In this document: positions 10,792-20,700 of the stretch, in pieces
How the letters are laid out: every line of letters starts with the position of its first letter
Position numbering within the stretch: position 1 is the stretch's first letter
Assembly: GCF_001625305.1 (NCBI RefSeq)
Contig: NW_017802380.1
Location: forward strand, 163,168-227,167
Length of the DNA: 64,000 nt
Source of the DNA: Branchiostoma belcheri
Lineage: Eukaryota; Chordata; Leptocardii; Amphioxiformes; Branchiostomatidae
Reading direction: 5' to 3'
Notes under the pieces: generated by a model
The model's input: only the letters and a program-made list of their open reading frames with translations
The model's database searches: none
Told to the model about the DNA's origin: nothing
Made by a program: the position numbers and the translations under genes

Positions 10792-13700
10792 ATGTCGCGG
10801 AGGATACTGACCGATGGCGATGCACGCGTGAATCGTCGCAATAGCGTGGCGATCACGATGATATTTCTGCTGACTCTTTCCGCACTTCACCAGTCGGTAT
10901 CGAGTACTACTCGATGGCCGGCTTCGCTGGTGAGTTACGCCAACGTCTTTGGCCTGGTGACGCCCTGGTCAGGGTCCTTGCAACCTGGCGTGAGCACGCC
11001 GCCCACCTGCCCTGCTCTAGCCCACCTGAGGCTCCCGTCCGAACACCTGGCGTACTACCTGTACTCGCACCCGGAGGCGGCCGACGCTGCGCGGAACGAC
11101 ACACGGTGCCGCTATCTACTGCAACATGACGGGGAGGTTTCGCAGTGCTGGGGGTACGAGGAGGATTGCCCTCGCCAGGCACGGTACAGCCCGCCCGTGT
11201 GCGCCCAGGAGTGGCAAACGTAAGGACGTTAACTGTTAATCTCCAAGCAGATCCTAGGGTGGCAAAAAGACAGTATCGGTCAGGCAGCATTGAGGGTCCG
11301 GGCCATATATAAAAATGTAAAATGATGCTTAAATCTTACCCATTTTCTTGATGATGAAAGCCTGTGCGACGTCATGTTTTGAGATCTGAAAGTGTGGATA
11401 TTGAAGTCGCAAACCAACTTTCGATTTAAATTGGTCCAAAATCCATGGTCTTAGCATAGATGATAAATAGCTATGTCTGAATGATATTAATAATGAATGA
11501 TGTCTGAATGATATTAATAATGGCTTTGATTGAGAAGCCTTTTCTGACGATTTGAATGTATTCTTCTTATTGATATTTCCCGATGATGGTTCATTGACCC
11601 CGGATATCATGATCAGTGGCAGACGTCACAGACTGAACAACACGGAGCGGTTCTGGATCGACGCGGGGTTCGGCTACGTCAGAGAGCAGAAGAGACAACT
11701 CGTTCCAATATGCGAGGCCAGAAGACAGGTAACGTTATGACCGTATGGGTATATTTTTCTCATGCACAGAGCCTTGTCACACATACATTTGTTATGCTGA
11801 GATCACAATTCCCACACGGGGCCCAGCCGGGCAGCTTTTTGGAACGAAAAGTACGATACAAAAGACAACAAAACACAGAAAAGTTCTTAATAATAATCAT
11901 GGGATCTATTTCTGTATATTCTTCATATGAATTGTTAATTTTTCGTTCATAGAAACAGCCCGGCCGGGCCCGGTTTGGAAATGTGACCTCAGCATTACAG
12001 AAAAGACTGGATAGAAGTTTATTGGCGGACTTTGTGTCCACAGTTAGCTTGGCACTAGCAGCTATTCTTCCTGCATGTGGTGTTTAATACATATAACAGT
12101 TATGTGTATATACATGTGTATATGTATATACACATGTATATACATATACACATTTATATCATACCCGGGCCGCGATAACGTTCGATAACGGGTTCCGGAC
12201 CGGGCTGTACTTTACGGTACGGCCCGGTCCGGAACCCGTTATCGAACGCTTCCATGCCTTCCATAAAACGACTCGAACGCGTTTCGCCCTACCCGCTTGT
12301 GCCCCTTTCGAAAATTCGAATACAGAATCCGGACGTTGGAATTGATGTTGTTGCATTTTAGGGTTTATTGGCACCAACTTTTGGCTCATCTTGCATTGAA
12401 AGGCGTGTTTTCTTGGGTGGGTATGACATAAATAGAATACAACACGGTGTATTCCCATCGCCCTCGGTCCCGGCCCTCCCGCGAGTCGGATCGACGCGTG
12501 GTCGGGCCGATACCTCGGGCGATACGGAATACCCCGTGTTGTATTCTATATGTATATACACATGTTATATGTATATGTATATGTACATGATTGTAATGCA
12601 TGTGACTGGTGCTTAGTTCAGTGGCGGGGTCCAAAACTGGCAAAAATGTACAATAAAGGTCTTCATTCATTCTAATAGCTATGCACGAAGCGTCAATGAT
12701 ACGCGAAAATCAGTTCAAAGGCCATTCAAAGTAGATCATACGGTCTCGTAGCCACCAAAACATCTGCTTAGAGAAAAGAAAAGAAAAGACGACGATCTTG
12801 GCGTTGTTGTTCTCTCCAGGAGGGCTCGTGGCTGGAGTGTTCTGAGTACGCGCGGCACTGCAGGGGCAGGGACCTGTATCTGGACTTCCGCAGACTCAGG
12901 ATCCAGGAAAGCCGCGTGTCTGCCAATAGGTCCGTCAATAAATTGAGTCACATAAAGAATTATTCAAACGCAATATACAGGGTAGTTCCGTTGCCAATAG
13001 CGTTAGTGACGCCGACTATAGTTGCGATTTCGTTCTTTTGAATGTTTTAAAGTTTTACAATGCTTGTACATTAGAGGTAGCATGGGTTTCGGTGAACTAA
13101 TTTTTCGGTGAACTTCTTTAGTACGTGTTTACCCCAGGCTACATTAAGGGTACACACGCACTAAATTAGTTCACCGAAAAATACGTTGTTACTAATGTTA
13201 GTGTGTATTTTATTTTCTCAGTTTTATTGTCAATTTGTCACAGGAGCATTTTGGTCAGATATATCTCGACTGCCAGTTTTTTTTTATAAAACATAAAGCG
13301 AGTAAACCGGCGCTGGTGATGCTATACCCAAGGTGTGTCATAATTAACTTATGTGTATTTAATTATTACCTGCATATCTTCAGGTTCAGACGAGACATAC
13401 TCGGCCCTGGTGAGATAGGAGGCCGCTGCAAAGTTCACGCAGACACGCTGCTAAGCATGAAAGGTCACGAAGTCCACGGGCTCATGTCTTGGTGAGTTAC
13501 TAATATGGCCTCCACCAGGCCTTTCTACGGGAATACCGATCGTAGAATGCGGCAAAAAAAGAGAGTAAGATTGGCCAAGGGAGTCCGGCCGCGGAAGGTA
13601 GTTTCTTTCCCTCCAAAGCGCGGCCAGTCAAATCTGCAAGGCGGCCAAACTCCCCTGGCAAATATTCTCCTATATATAGCCAGCGAAGTTAGTCTGTTAG

Positions 13701-16700
13701 AGATTACACAATGTATATGAAGATAGCAACATAAATACAATTGCCTTCGGGCCAGTTAAGTTTAAACCAGGCACAAAATCGATGTATCTAAACTTGTGCA
13801 GGTACGCAGAGCTGGAAAACCTTACGTCACTCAACTTCCAACCAACCGCAGGCAACGAAAACTGTGACGTCATTTTGGACCGGCCCACCTACTTCATGAA
13901 ACTGGACATGGGTAGGCCTTACTGAACTTTGCTGAATCTGTTCTCCAGATTTGTAGGTTTTAGAACTTTTATAACATGAAATTGGAGATTTCAGTCTTCC
14001 TGGAAGTATTTCAGGATTTTGTGAATTTTTTGGAACAACCAAAGAAGGGAAACAGACCCAATGTTGTAATCTCCAAGCAGATCTTTGGGTGGCAGGAAAG
14101 ACAGTATCCATGTGCCAGGCAGTTACCATTTGTCTGGGTGGCAGAGGACTCTCTCTAGATGGAAAGTTCTAACCGTAACGCTTTTGCCTATAGACATTTG
14201 CTGGGAGATTGCATTTTCAGCTTTAGTGAATAGTAATACATATTCTGTATATATAAGCAAATGCCTTTGCCATGTCTATTATTGTGCCAACCATTCAGCC
14301 AACCATCCCCAGTTTTATCCAACAACCAACCCCAGTCAACAACCATATTTCCCTGGTCCATTGAGTGGTTGTTGGATAAAAGTTTGTTTAATAACCATGT
14401 GATGTGCATGTATTGTGTGTGTTGGCAGGGGTGAACATGTACCATCACTTCTGTGACTTCCTCAACCTGTACATCTCCCAGCATGTCAACGGGTCCTTCT
14501 CCACTGACGTCAACATTGTAGTCTGGGACACCGTAAGTCAGCTTTCATTGTTTAGCAGAAGCCTCTAGCCTCTACCAGGCTTCCCTGACGTTGCTGGAAA
14601 AATAGTAGAAATTGGCCAAGTAGACTGAGCAGTGTGCCAGAGGACTTATCTGGCTAATACAATAATCATATTATGTCATTTCTTTACGTATCACTCTCTC
14701 TATCTTCTTTTACCTTGAACTTCAGACCCCGCGTTCCTACTGGGACTTGTTTGTAGACACTTGGCGGGCCTTCACTGACCACCCTCTCCTGCATATCAAG
14801 GATTATGATGGCAAACGGGTAAAAACACCTAAAATATTTTTTAAATTTACAAGGTTCACTTTGGTAGTAGCTCTTAATGTGAAAAAATGTGCACTTTTCA
14901 GCAATGTGCATCTGTCCAATTTGCTTATATTCATTCATTCATTCATTCATTCATTCAAGATCTTTATTGAACTTTAACAGTACGTCGCCAACTTTCGCCG
15001 CCACTGAATTGCAGTCAATTTACAGTTTAATATATTGCACATGATTTTTGTTAGTTCAATGGATGAAACTTGAAATATAACTTTAGTACTGCTCATAAAA
15101 CTACAATATCGTAAAACTGCAACATTTAAAAACACTGCAGCATTCTTACATTCATTTTCTCTTGCAGGTTTGTGTACGTGAAGCCGTCTTCTCCCTGATG
15201 CCCAGAATGGTGTTGGGACTGTACTACAACTTACCTTTGGTAAGAGCACAATTTTACAGCTGATGCAATTCAATGGCCATTATTCACGTATCACAAAAAT
15301 TAAATCGTTTGAATTCAAGAACCTTGGACTAAAAACAAAACTTTTGGAGAAGTGTCAGAAATGTAATTTTGCAACCAAGAAGATATCTATTGACTGTTAC
15401 TTAACTTGTATCAGGAAAAGACGGGGTTAAGGCTGGACACCTATTACAAAATCATACATATACTTGTGTAAAAGACTAATAGTTCTGGTTTTCTTTTGAT
15501 AGGTACCAGGCTGTAGCAACAGTGGACTTGTTCGGGCGTTTTCTCGCCATGTCTTATACAGGCTGGGAATAAACCATGTACAACCTCAGGTAAGAATATA
15601 CCATGCTGAAAATGGTTTATATAGAGAGGATATATCAGTGCTTAAAATGCTTGGAATTTGAGTGTAGCCAACATTCCTCTTTCCCAAAAGTTTTCATTAG
15701 TACAGTAACGTTAACATATTAGTCATATTTTGTCAAAGGGTATCATAACAGGCCCTACTGCCAACAAGGATCATTTTACATTTTGTCTTCAACATCAAGT
15801 CAACTGGTTTGCTGAGCCCGAGCCTTTTCAGTAATAAGACAGCCGGATTTTGTATGACATAAGCATGACTACTAGTATCTATCCCAAGAATGCTCTCAGC
15901 AATCGTAGGACAATCATACAAAGAGATGTATCTTTATTATCTTTATACCAGAGAATACATATAGAATGAGAAGAGGGTGTTCAAAACAGGCAGAAATGCC
16001 TTTTATCACCAAGGGATTCTCAAGGTATTCTCAAGGTATTATCTGTATTGTCTGATGAGTTGATTATGTTCTTGCTGTCCGTGTTTAGGATGGACGCCTG
16101 CGAGTCACCTACCTATCCAGAACCACACAGCATCGCCGGGTGCTGAATGAAGACCAGGTCAGTGGGGCACTTGTTAAAGACTCCTTAACTTCCTTTGCAG
16201 GCTGAATAAATAGTAGAAATTGGCCTAAAAAGGGGATATCATTGGCCAGAGGAGTTGGCCACCCATTGGCCGCGCAGGTACTTAGTAAATGGAGCTTCTC
16301 TGGTCGGCCAACCCTCTGGCCGATGATATCCCCTTTTTAGGCCAATTTCTACAGTTTATTCAGTCTGCAAAGGAGTCTGGTGGAGACTATCAAAGACAGG
16401 CGGCTGAAACAGACTAGTTCTGTGCAGTCTGTAAAGTCAGGAACAATTACAATGTAGATACAAACAGTTAAGGTTGCAATTTGATCTACACTCACCCATT
16501 CCTTACAAGGTTTGGATAGCATTTTATAGTTAATATTTTAATTATCCTCCTAAGAGGTTCCTAATTCTTGGGATCCAGTCAAGCTGGAAAAAAACCTGTT
16601 ATCCCCAAACAGATGTGGGGAGAGAGTATTGTAGAGTGTTATTAAAGCTGAGTTCTACCTGTTAGTGTCCCACTTTCAGGTTTATTTGAAGTAAATGAAT

Positions 16701-19700
16701 AGTGTTAAGAGGTTATCATGAATTTTCACTTGGAGCTGTCCACTTTTTCTCTCCACAGCTCCTGGCACAACTAAGGACGGACCCAAGACTTCTAGTCAGT
16801 AAGGTTGACTACAACCACAGGCATGTTTCTGTCACATTGGTACCACCTTATGATATTATATTATTACTCCGTGAAGGAGGTCAGGACCTCCGGACGGAGT
16901 GTTGTAATCGGCTGATTTTTCATGTTCGCAGTCAAAACACTGGGTTCTCTTTGTGTAATCGGCACGCAATTTTATACGCCGTCTGCGGGCATGCCCGTGT
17001 TGATGCACGAATGTGTATTTTTGCCGTTGCTGCTTTCGCGGTCAATGTAATATCGCAGACGCACCCCTACAATTACGAGGCGAATTGGAATGGTCCAGAA
17101 AAACGCGTTGTTTGGAATAGCAGTGGGGGGGGTAAAAGTTCATGCAGATACGGGGTGGTTTTTATAAGTGGTTCCAGATGGTTTTGCCCCATGGTTAAGA
17201 GATGCCAAGTTTTTTGGAAGATGTTCGCAGCCAAAACGCATTCTTCCGTACGTTGCATTTCTGTGTAATTTCGCATGTGGTGTTGCATTATGTCCGGGAT
17301 GATGCACGTCTTTTATTTTTACCGTAGCTGTTTTGATATTGGAGTAAATGCATATTTTAGAAACATCCCTACTTTTACAATCCTGTGGAATAGGCCGTAG
17401 GTTTAGGCAGTTGTCTGGTAGCAGAGGTTCTGTAAGCAGATATCCTGGTTATCTGGCCGGCGGTAGTAACACTCGCGGTGCTTACCGCGGTGCTTACTGT
17501 TGCTGGCCTGTTCCAGGCGCGCTTAATTAGGTACAGGCACAGTAAGACGGTGGGGCTGTCTTTGTTACTAGACACGACCATGATAGTCCGATCTTTATGT
17601 GAATGCAATGATTGTGTGTGTGTAATTAAAATGAACTTCGAACTTGAAGCACAGTATCTTTACACGCCCTGGGAGCAGTAATGGATTTAGCTCTTTGTAT
17701 GTGTTATGCTTGTGACGCGCCCTCATTGTATTAACCGTTGCCTAATTATAATGTCTTTTTTTTTATTCCAACATGTAATCACCAGACGTGGTGACGACAC
17801 ACTCAAGTTTTTTCAACTTATATTAATGCCGCCACCAACACAGGGGACAAATACATGACAGGACAATACTCATTTACACCTGAGCGAAGTGAGGAAAGTC
17901 GTGTAAAGTGCCTTTCCCAAGGGCACAAGATCGGTGGCATGTCAGGACTCGAACCCGGGACTCTAAGTTCCGAGTCGCGCACTCTGCCGCTACGCCAGAT
18001 GACCCCATAATGAATATTGACCCCACAGTGAAATTATAATGTCTGCACAGTAGGTCTGGCGTTGACGCTTGGGATTTTATTGAAATATATAAAACTTCAC
18101 GGAGGATTGTCACCTATGGCTTCTTGTTACTTTATGATATTATATTATTACTTTGTGTGAATATTATACATGATAAGGATGGGCAGACTTTGGAAAATGG
18201 GACTTCTCATATGACTTAGATATTAATAACAAGTGATCTTTATACCTTTCAGAAAAATGCCATTTCTGGAGCAGTTACAGGTAGAGTATGCTTGTGTCCT
18301 GTAATCCAATCACACATTTGTGTAGCTATGTAAATATTGTACATTTGGGAATGCATCTATAGCAACGACACCTGTGCTGCAGTGCAATGTGAACCAGTCA
18401 GAATTGCCCTGAGGAAGGTTACAGACGGTCACCGAAATGTCGACTGAATAAAGAGTCTCTTTACTCAGTGTCTTACCAACCTGATGAAACTATTCACGGA
18501 TATATACATACTGGTATAATCGTTTCATTCTCCCCATTAAAACATAATGACAAAAATTTGTAGTACAAATACTTTATTTGTACATTGTTAGTATGCTTAC
18601 AATTTACACATCAAATTTCAGAACACACATAACACTGATATCTTCATCGGGATCCACGGTGCTGGGCTGACCCACGCTCTCTTCTTACCAGACTGGGCCT
18701 GTCTGGTGGAGATGTGAGTTTGTTTGTTTTCTTAAGATCTCCATTAAAGTTTTTTTAGTGTTCTGCCGGAATTACATGTACATCTAAGCCTATGCGGATA
18801 TAGCTCTCCCCCTGAACAAGGCCCACCCCTGAAAAAAAACTGCTACGCTCTAGTCGCTAAAAGTCTGCACAGAAGGCTAGATTACATGAGGTTGATGATA
18901 TCAGGCGCAAAACTTAAAAAGAAAATTATATCATATCATATGTCATATGTCATGATGAAAGAATCTGGTTATTGTAAATGCCTGATTTCCAGTAATATAT
19001 GTATGAATATCTATATGAAAATGCAATGGGATATTTAATATTTCTGGCTAAAAGTTGAAGCTTTGACAAGTCAACATGGCTGGAGGTCCTCATCTTGTAG
19101 CCAGTCCACCAGGACTTTCTACGGGAATACAAATCGTAGAATTCGGCAAAAAAGAGAGTAAAATTGTCCAAGGGGGTCCGTCCAAGGGGAGGTAGTTTCT
19201 TTCCCTATGAGCGGCCAGTCAAACCTACGAGGCGGCCAAACTCCCCTGGCAAATGTTCTCCTATATATAGCCAGCCTATTTAGTCTGGTAGAGACTACAA
19301 ATCTTGTGCACAAATTTTCTCAGCTACAACTGCCGTGATGAGCCGTGCTACCGAAACATAGCAGCACTGAGGGGGGTTGGATACGTCACGTGGGAAGGCA
19401 GCGAGAGCCCGACAATAATAGATGAGGTACGTCGATGAAGGTTAGACTTCCAGGTAATAAGATACGCCAAAAGGCAGTTCCTCAAGCAACTGGATATGAT
19501 TTTGGAACTTAAATGTAGGATAGATGATGTATCCTTCTCCATTATGCACAGATTCAAGGCCTTCATATCTTCAAACACTTAGTAGTAGGAGATTATTAAT
19601 TAGAAATTATGTCTGGTTGACAGGTTTACGAATTCTCAGAACTGATTACGACTTTACGCTTTGCGGCTAATGTACTATTACAGTTATGTTGATTTTTCGG

Positions 19701-20161
19701 GAAGCTGCTTACGGATTACTACGACTAAAAAGGCCTGATGATGCCTTGCGAAAAAGGGTATGCAGGCCCCCATGTAGAGATGTAACGTTACATGTATGAC
19801 AAACAATTCTCAATGTCAGTGTTGACATTGTGTCAGTGTTAACACCCAGTGTTGACGTCACACTTCAAAGAAGCCACGTGACAAGCTTCAGGGTCAGTCT
19901 ACTGAGGAAGACCAGAGTGACTGGTCGAAAGCTCTAGGTGAGAGAATTTTTTGTGTTGGAACAAAAGTTTTAACTTTTAGTAAACAATTCTCAATGCCAT
20001 TCCAGCTGGGCACATATAAGCATCGAGGGGACCATCATAAGTTTGTGAACTACACCGTGGGCGCTACAGAGTTCAGAGGACTGGTGGAGAAGGCTATCAC
20101 ACACGTGATCAACCATCCCGACTACCCAACAAGACCCATGCACCCAAAGGACGAGGTCTGA
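10792..20161 (+). CDS. EOGT: EGF domain-specific O-linked N-acetylglucosamine transferase, 15 exons, complete
   Basis: The enzyme transfers GlcNAc from UDP-GlcNAc to Ser/Thr of extracellular EGF repeats (for example in Notch) in the ER lumen. Exons: 10792-11219, 11617-11728, 12820-12929, 13384-13491, 13802-13911, 14429-14532, 14726-14818, 15168-15239, 15503-15589, 16089-16157, 16759-16820, 18253-18280, 18622-18713, 19324-19426, 20006-20161. They give 577 aa in one frame (human is about 527). Hydrophobic residues 19-36 (after NRRNSVAIT) are the signal peptide; ATGs at 10732 and 10858 are alternative starts. The acceptor of exon 2 could be 11623. Family blocks: [47 protein letters not shown] (350-355), and [19 protein letters not shown] with HGAGLTH at 473-479. 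Intron 11 is GC-AG and exon 12 is only 28 nt. The C-terminus is PKDEV where vertebrates have an HDEL-type signal. Orthology is very firm. Confidence 0.95.
12173..12248. mobile_element. Short GC-rich hairpin in EOGT intron 2
   Basis: The arm CGATAACGGGTTCCGGACCG and its complement CGGTCCGGAACCCGTTATCG flank a loop around TGTACTTTACGGTA. (TATG/TATACA)n-like sequence lies just upstream. It is probably a MITE. Confidence 0.7.
12434..12549. mobile_element. Hairpin element with GAATACAACACGG termini
   Basis: The left end TAGAATACAACACGGTGTAT and the right end (…ATACCCCGTGTTGTATTCTA) are inverted complements. The interior is GC-rich with palindromic CCTCGG/CCGAGG-type blocks. It lies in EOGT intron 2 and has no coding capacity. 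Confidence 0.7.
13101..13182. repeat. Inverted repeat in EOGT intron 3
   Basis: TTTTTCGGTGAACTT at the left pairs with AGTTCACCGAAAAA at the right. CGTGTTTACCC/GGGTACACACG extends the pairing inward. Confidence 0.65.
13505..13705. mobile_element. MITE, TAGCCTCTACCAGG family, in EOGT intron 4
   Basis: Ends read GCCTCCACCAGGCC and TTAGTCTGTTAGAGATTA. The interior (GGAATACCGATCGTAGAATG, GTAGTTTCTTTCCCT, CTATATATAGCCAGC) is shared with the copy at 19098-19297, defining one subfamily. Confidence 0.75.
14309..14382. repeat. Small hairpin in EOGT intron 5
   Basis: TTTTATCCAACAACCA pairs with TGGTTGTTGGATAAAA. The loop is about 40 bp. Confidence 0.65.
14566..14660. mobile_element. Half copy of the TAGCCTCTACCAGG MITE
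   Basis: The left terminus TAGCCTCTACCAGGC is followed by GGAAAAATAGTAGAAATTGG as in other copies. The second arm is missing; it stops near TCTGGCTA. It lies just after the donor of EOGT exon 6. Confidence 0.7.
14930..14957. repeat. (ATTC)n microsatellite
   Basis: About seven perfect ATTC units in EOGT intron 7. Confidence 0.9.
16174..16389. mobile_element. Hairpin MITE, TAGTCTCCACCAGAC subfamily, in EOGT intron 10
   Basis: This is a palindromic element with arms GCAGGCTGAATAAATAGTAG and CTACAGTTTATTCAGTCTGC. The right end is GTCTGGTGGAGACTA. It is closely related to the copy at 61944-62143. The left terminus is slightly damaged. It starts 16 bp after the exon 10 donor. Confidence 0.8.
16848..18152 (+). 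mobile_element. ~1-kb dispersed repeat with 21-bp target duplication, in the GC-AG intron of EOGT
   Basis: The body (about 16869-18131) is near-identical to 32060-33084. Both flanks carry the same 21 bp (16848-16868 and 18132-18152, beginning TTATGATATTATA and ending TTATTACT). CTCCGTGAAG at 16867-16876 and CTTCACGGAG at 18095-18104 are inverted partners near the two ends. The long open frame at 16702-17268 has no recognisable domain and is disrupted differently in the other copy, so I treat the element as non-coding. A SINE is nested inside it. Confidence 0.85.
17757..18031 (-). mobile_element. tRNA-derived SINE nested in the ~1-kb repeat, 13-bp target duplication
   Basis: AATTATAATGTCT is found at 17744-17756 and again at 18032-18044. 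The sister copy of the host repeat near 32980 has the sequence once with nothing between. The poly-T side at 17757 is the reverse-complemented tail. The tRNA-like head (read on the minus strand from about 18007) contains GGCGTAGCGGCAGAGTGCGC and GGGTTCGAGTCC (B-box-like). Confidence 0.9.
18298..18486 (+). mobile_element. Retroelement fragment with hammerhead-like stem, EOGT intron 12
   Basis: The fragment is shared in reverse orientation with about 54545-54985. It contains CTGAGGAAGG (18409-18418), a stem closing with GTCACC, then GAAATGTC, followed by a tail with AATAAAGAGTCTCTTTACTC. It resembles the 3' terminal region of a non-LTR or Penelope-like element (inference). Confidence 0.6.
19098..19297. 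mobile_element. MITE, TAGCCTCTACCAGG family, in EOGT intron 13
   Basis: Ends are TAGCCAGTCCACCAGGA and TCTGGTAGAGACTA. Flanking 9-mers CTCATCTTG (19089-19097) and CAAATCTTG (19298-19306) match at 7 of 9 positions. It has the same interior as the 13505-13705 copy. Confidence 0.8.
19850..19985 (+). mobile_element. Retroelement fragment with CTGAGGAAG-stem-CGAAA motif, EOGT intron 14
   Basis: The fragment is near-identical to 49975-50105. It contains CTGAGGAA, then a perfect stem GACCAG/CTGGTC with a 5-nt loop, then GAAAGCTC (19902-19934). Confidence 0.6.
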
Positions 20162-20216
20162 CATATCTGTGGGGATAGCATTTACAACAAAAGAATATTA
20201 TTGAAGAGATTCACTT

Positions 20217-20247
20217 AACACTGGTCGCATCAATTTTGGAAAGTCAC
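20217..20247 (+). repeat. Left terminal inverted repeat of the 26.9-kb transposon
   Basis: This 31-bp stretch pairs with 47061-47091 with three mismatches. A second shared block (TGATTTTCAAC) follows about 30-40 bp inward on each side. It is preceded by ACTT. Confidence 0.9.
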
Positions 20248-20382
20248 AAGGCATTTGGAAACTCAAGTAAAAATTGATTTTCAACATTCAAGTTTCACAT
20301 CAGTGTGTAGCTCTTGGTGTAATGAGCACAGTGATATGAAAATTATTGTTCTGCAGTGTTCATAACTTAAGATATCATTAAT

Positions 20383-20388
20383 AATAAA
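20383..20388 (+). terminator. AATAAA inside the transposon left end, candidate EOGT poly(A) signal
   Basis: No AATAAA or ATTAAA exists between the EOGT stop (20161) and the transposon start. This AATAAA, 222 bp after the stop, is the first candidate in that direction. Confidence 0.45.
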
Positions 20389-20390
20389 TA

Positions 20391-20700
20391 CAAGCAGACC
20401 GGTGGTCTTTCCTAACAGCCCGTCAGGCCTAACAACTAGCCCGCAAGTTTTAATTACAGGACCTTCGGTCTAAAGGCACTAGACTACATGTGTAGATGCC
20501 CAGCCCGCGGGCTGATTTACTCAAAAACCATTCAGACTGTCAGCCTAACTTCAGCCCGCGGGCTGGAATTTCTGGTCAAAAGGCCCACCAGCCAGCTGTG
20601 GAAGTGTGAATTGATTAATGAATGCAGACTGTCTAGGCCAACTTGAGCCTGGGAGGGCTACATCTTAGCCCGCGGTCTGGTGCCATTGATATGCAAAATC
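20391..20700. repeat. Left subterminal repeats with AGCCCGCGGGCT palindromes
   Basis: The perfect 12-bp palindrome AGCCCGCGGGCT occurs at 20502-20513 and 20553-20564. Variants occur near 20424 (AGCCCGTC), 20442 (AGCCCGCA) and 20667-20678 (AGCCCGCGGTCT). The reverse complement of 46600-46890 aligns loosely with this stretch (for example CAGGCCTAACA versus CAGGCCCAACA). Such arrays commonly serve as transposase binding sites (inference). The rest of the left arm, 20701-23450, shows no coding sequence; it includes a G/T-rich tract near 22700-22800. Confidence 0.75.

Noticed and set aside
16702-17268. 188-codon frame in the EOGT intron (and its relatives at 31986-32485)
   Set aside because: It lies in the ~1-kb repeat, reads no recognisable domain, and the copies are broken differently by small indels.
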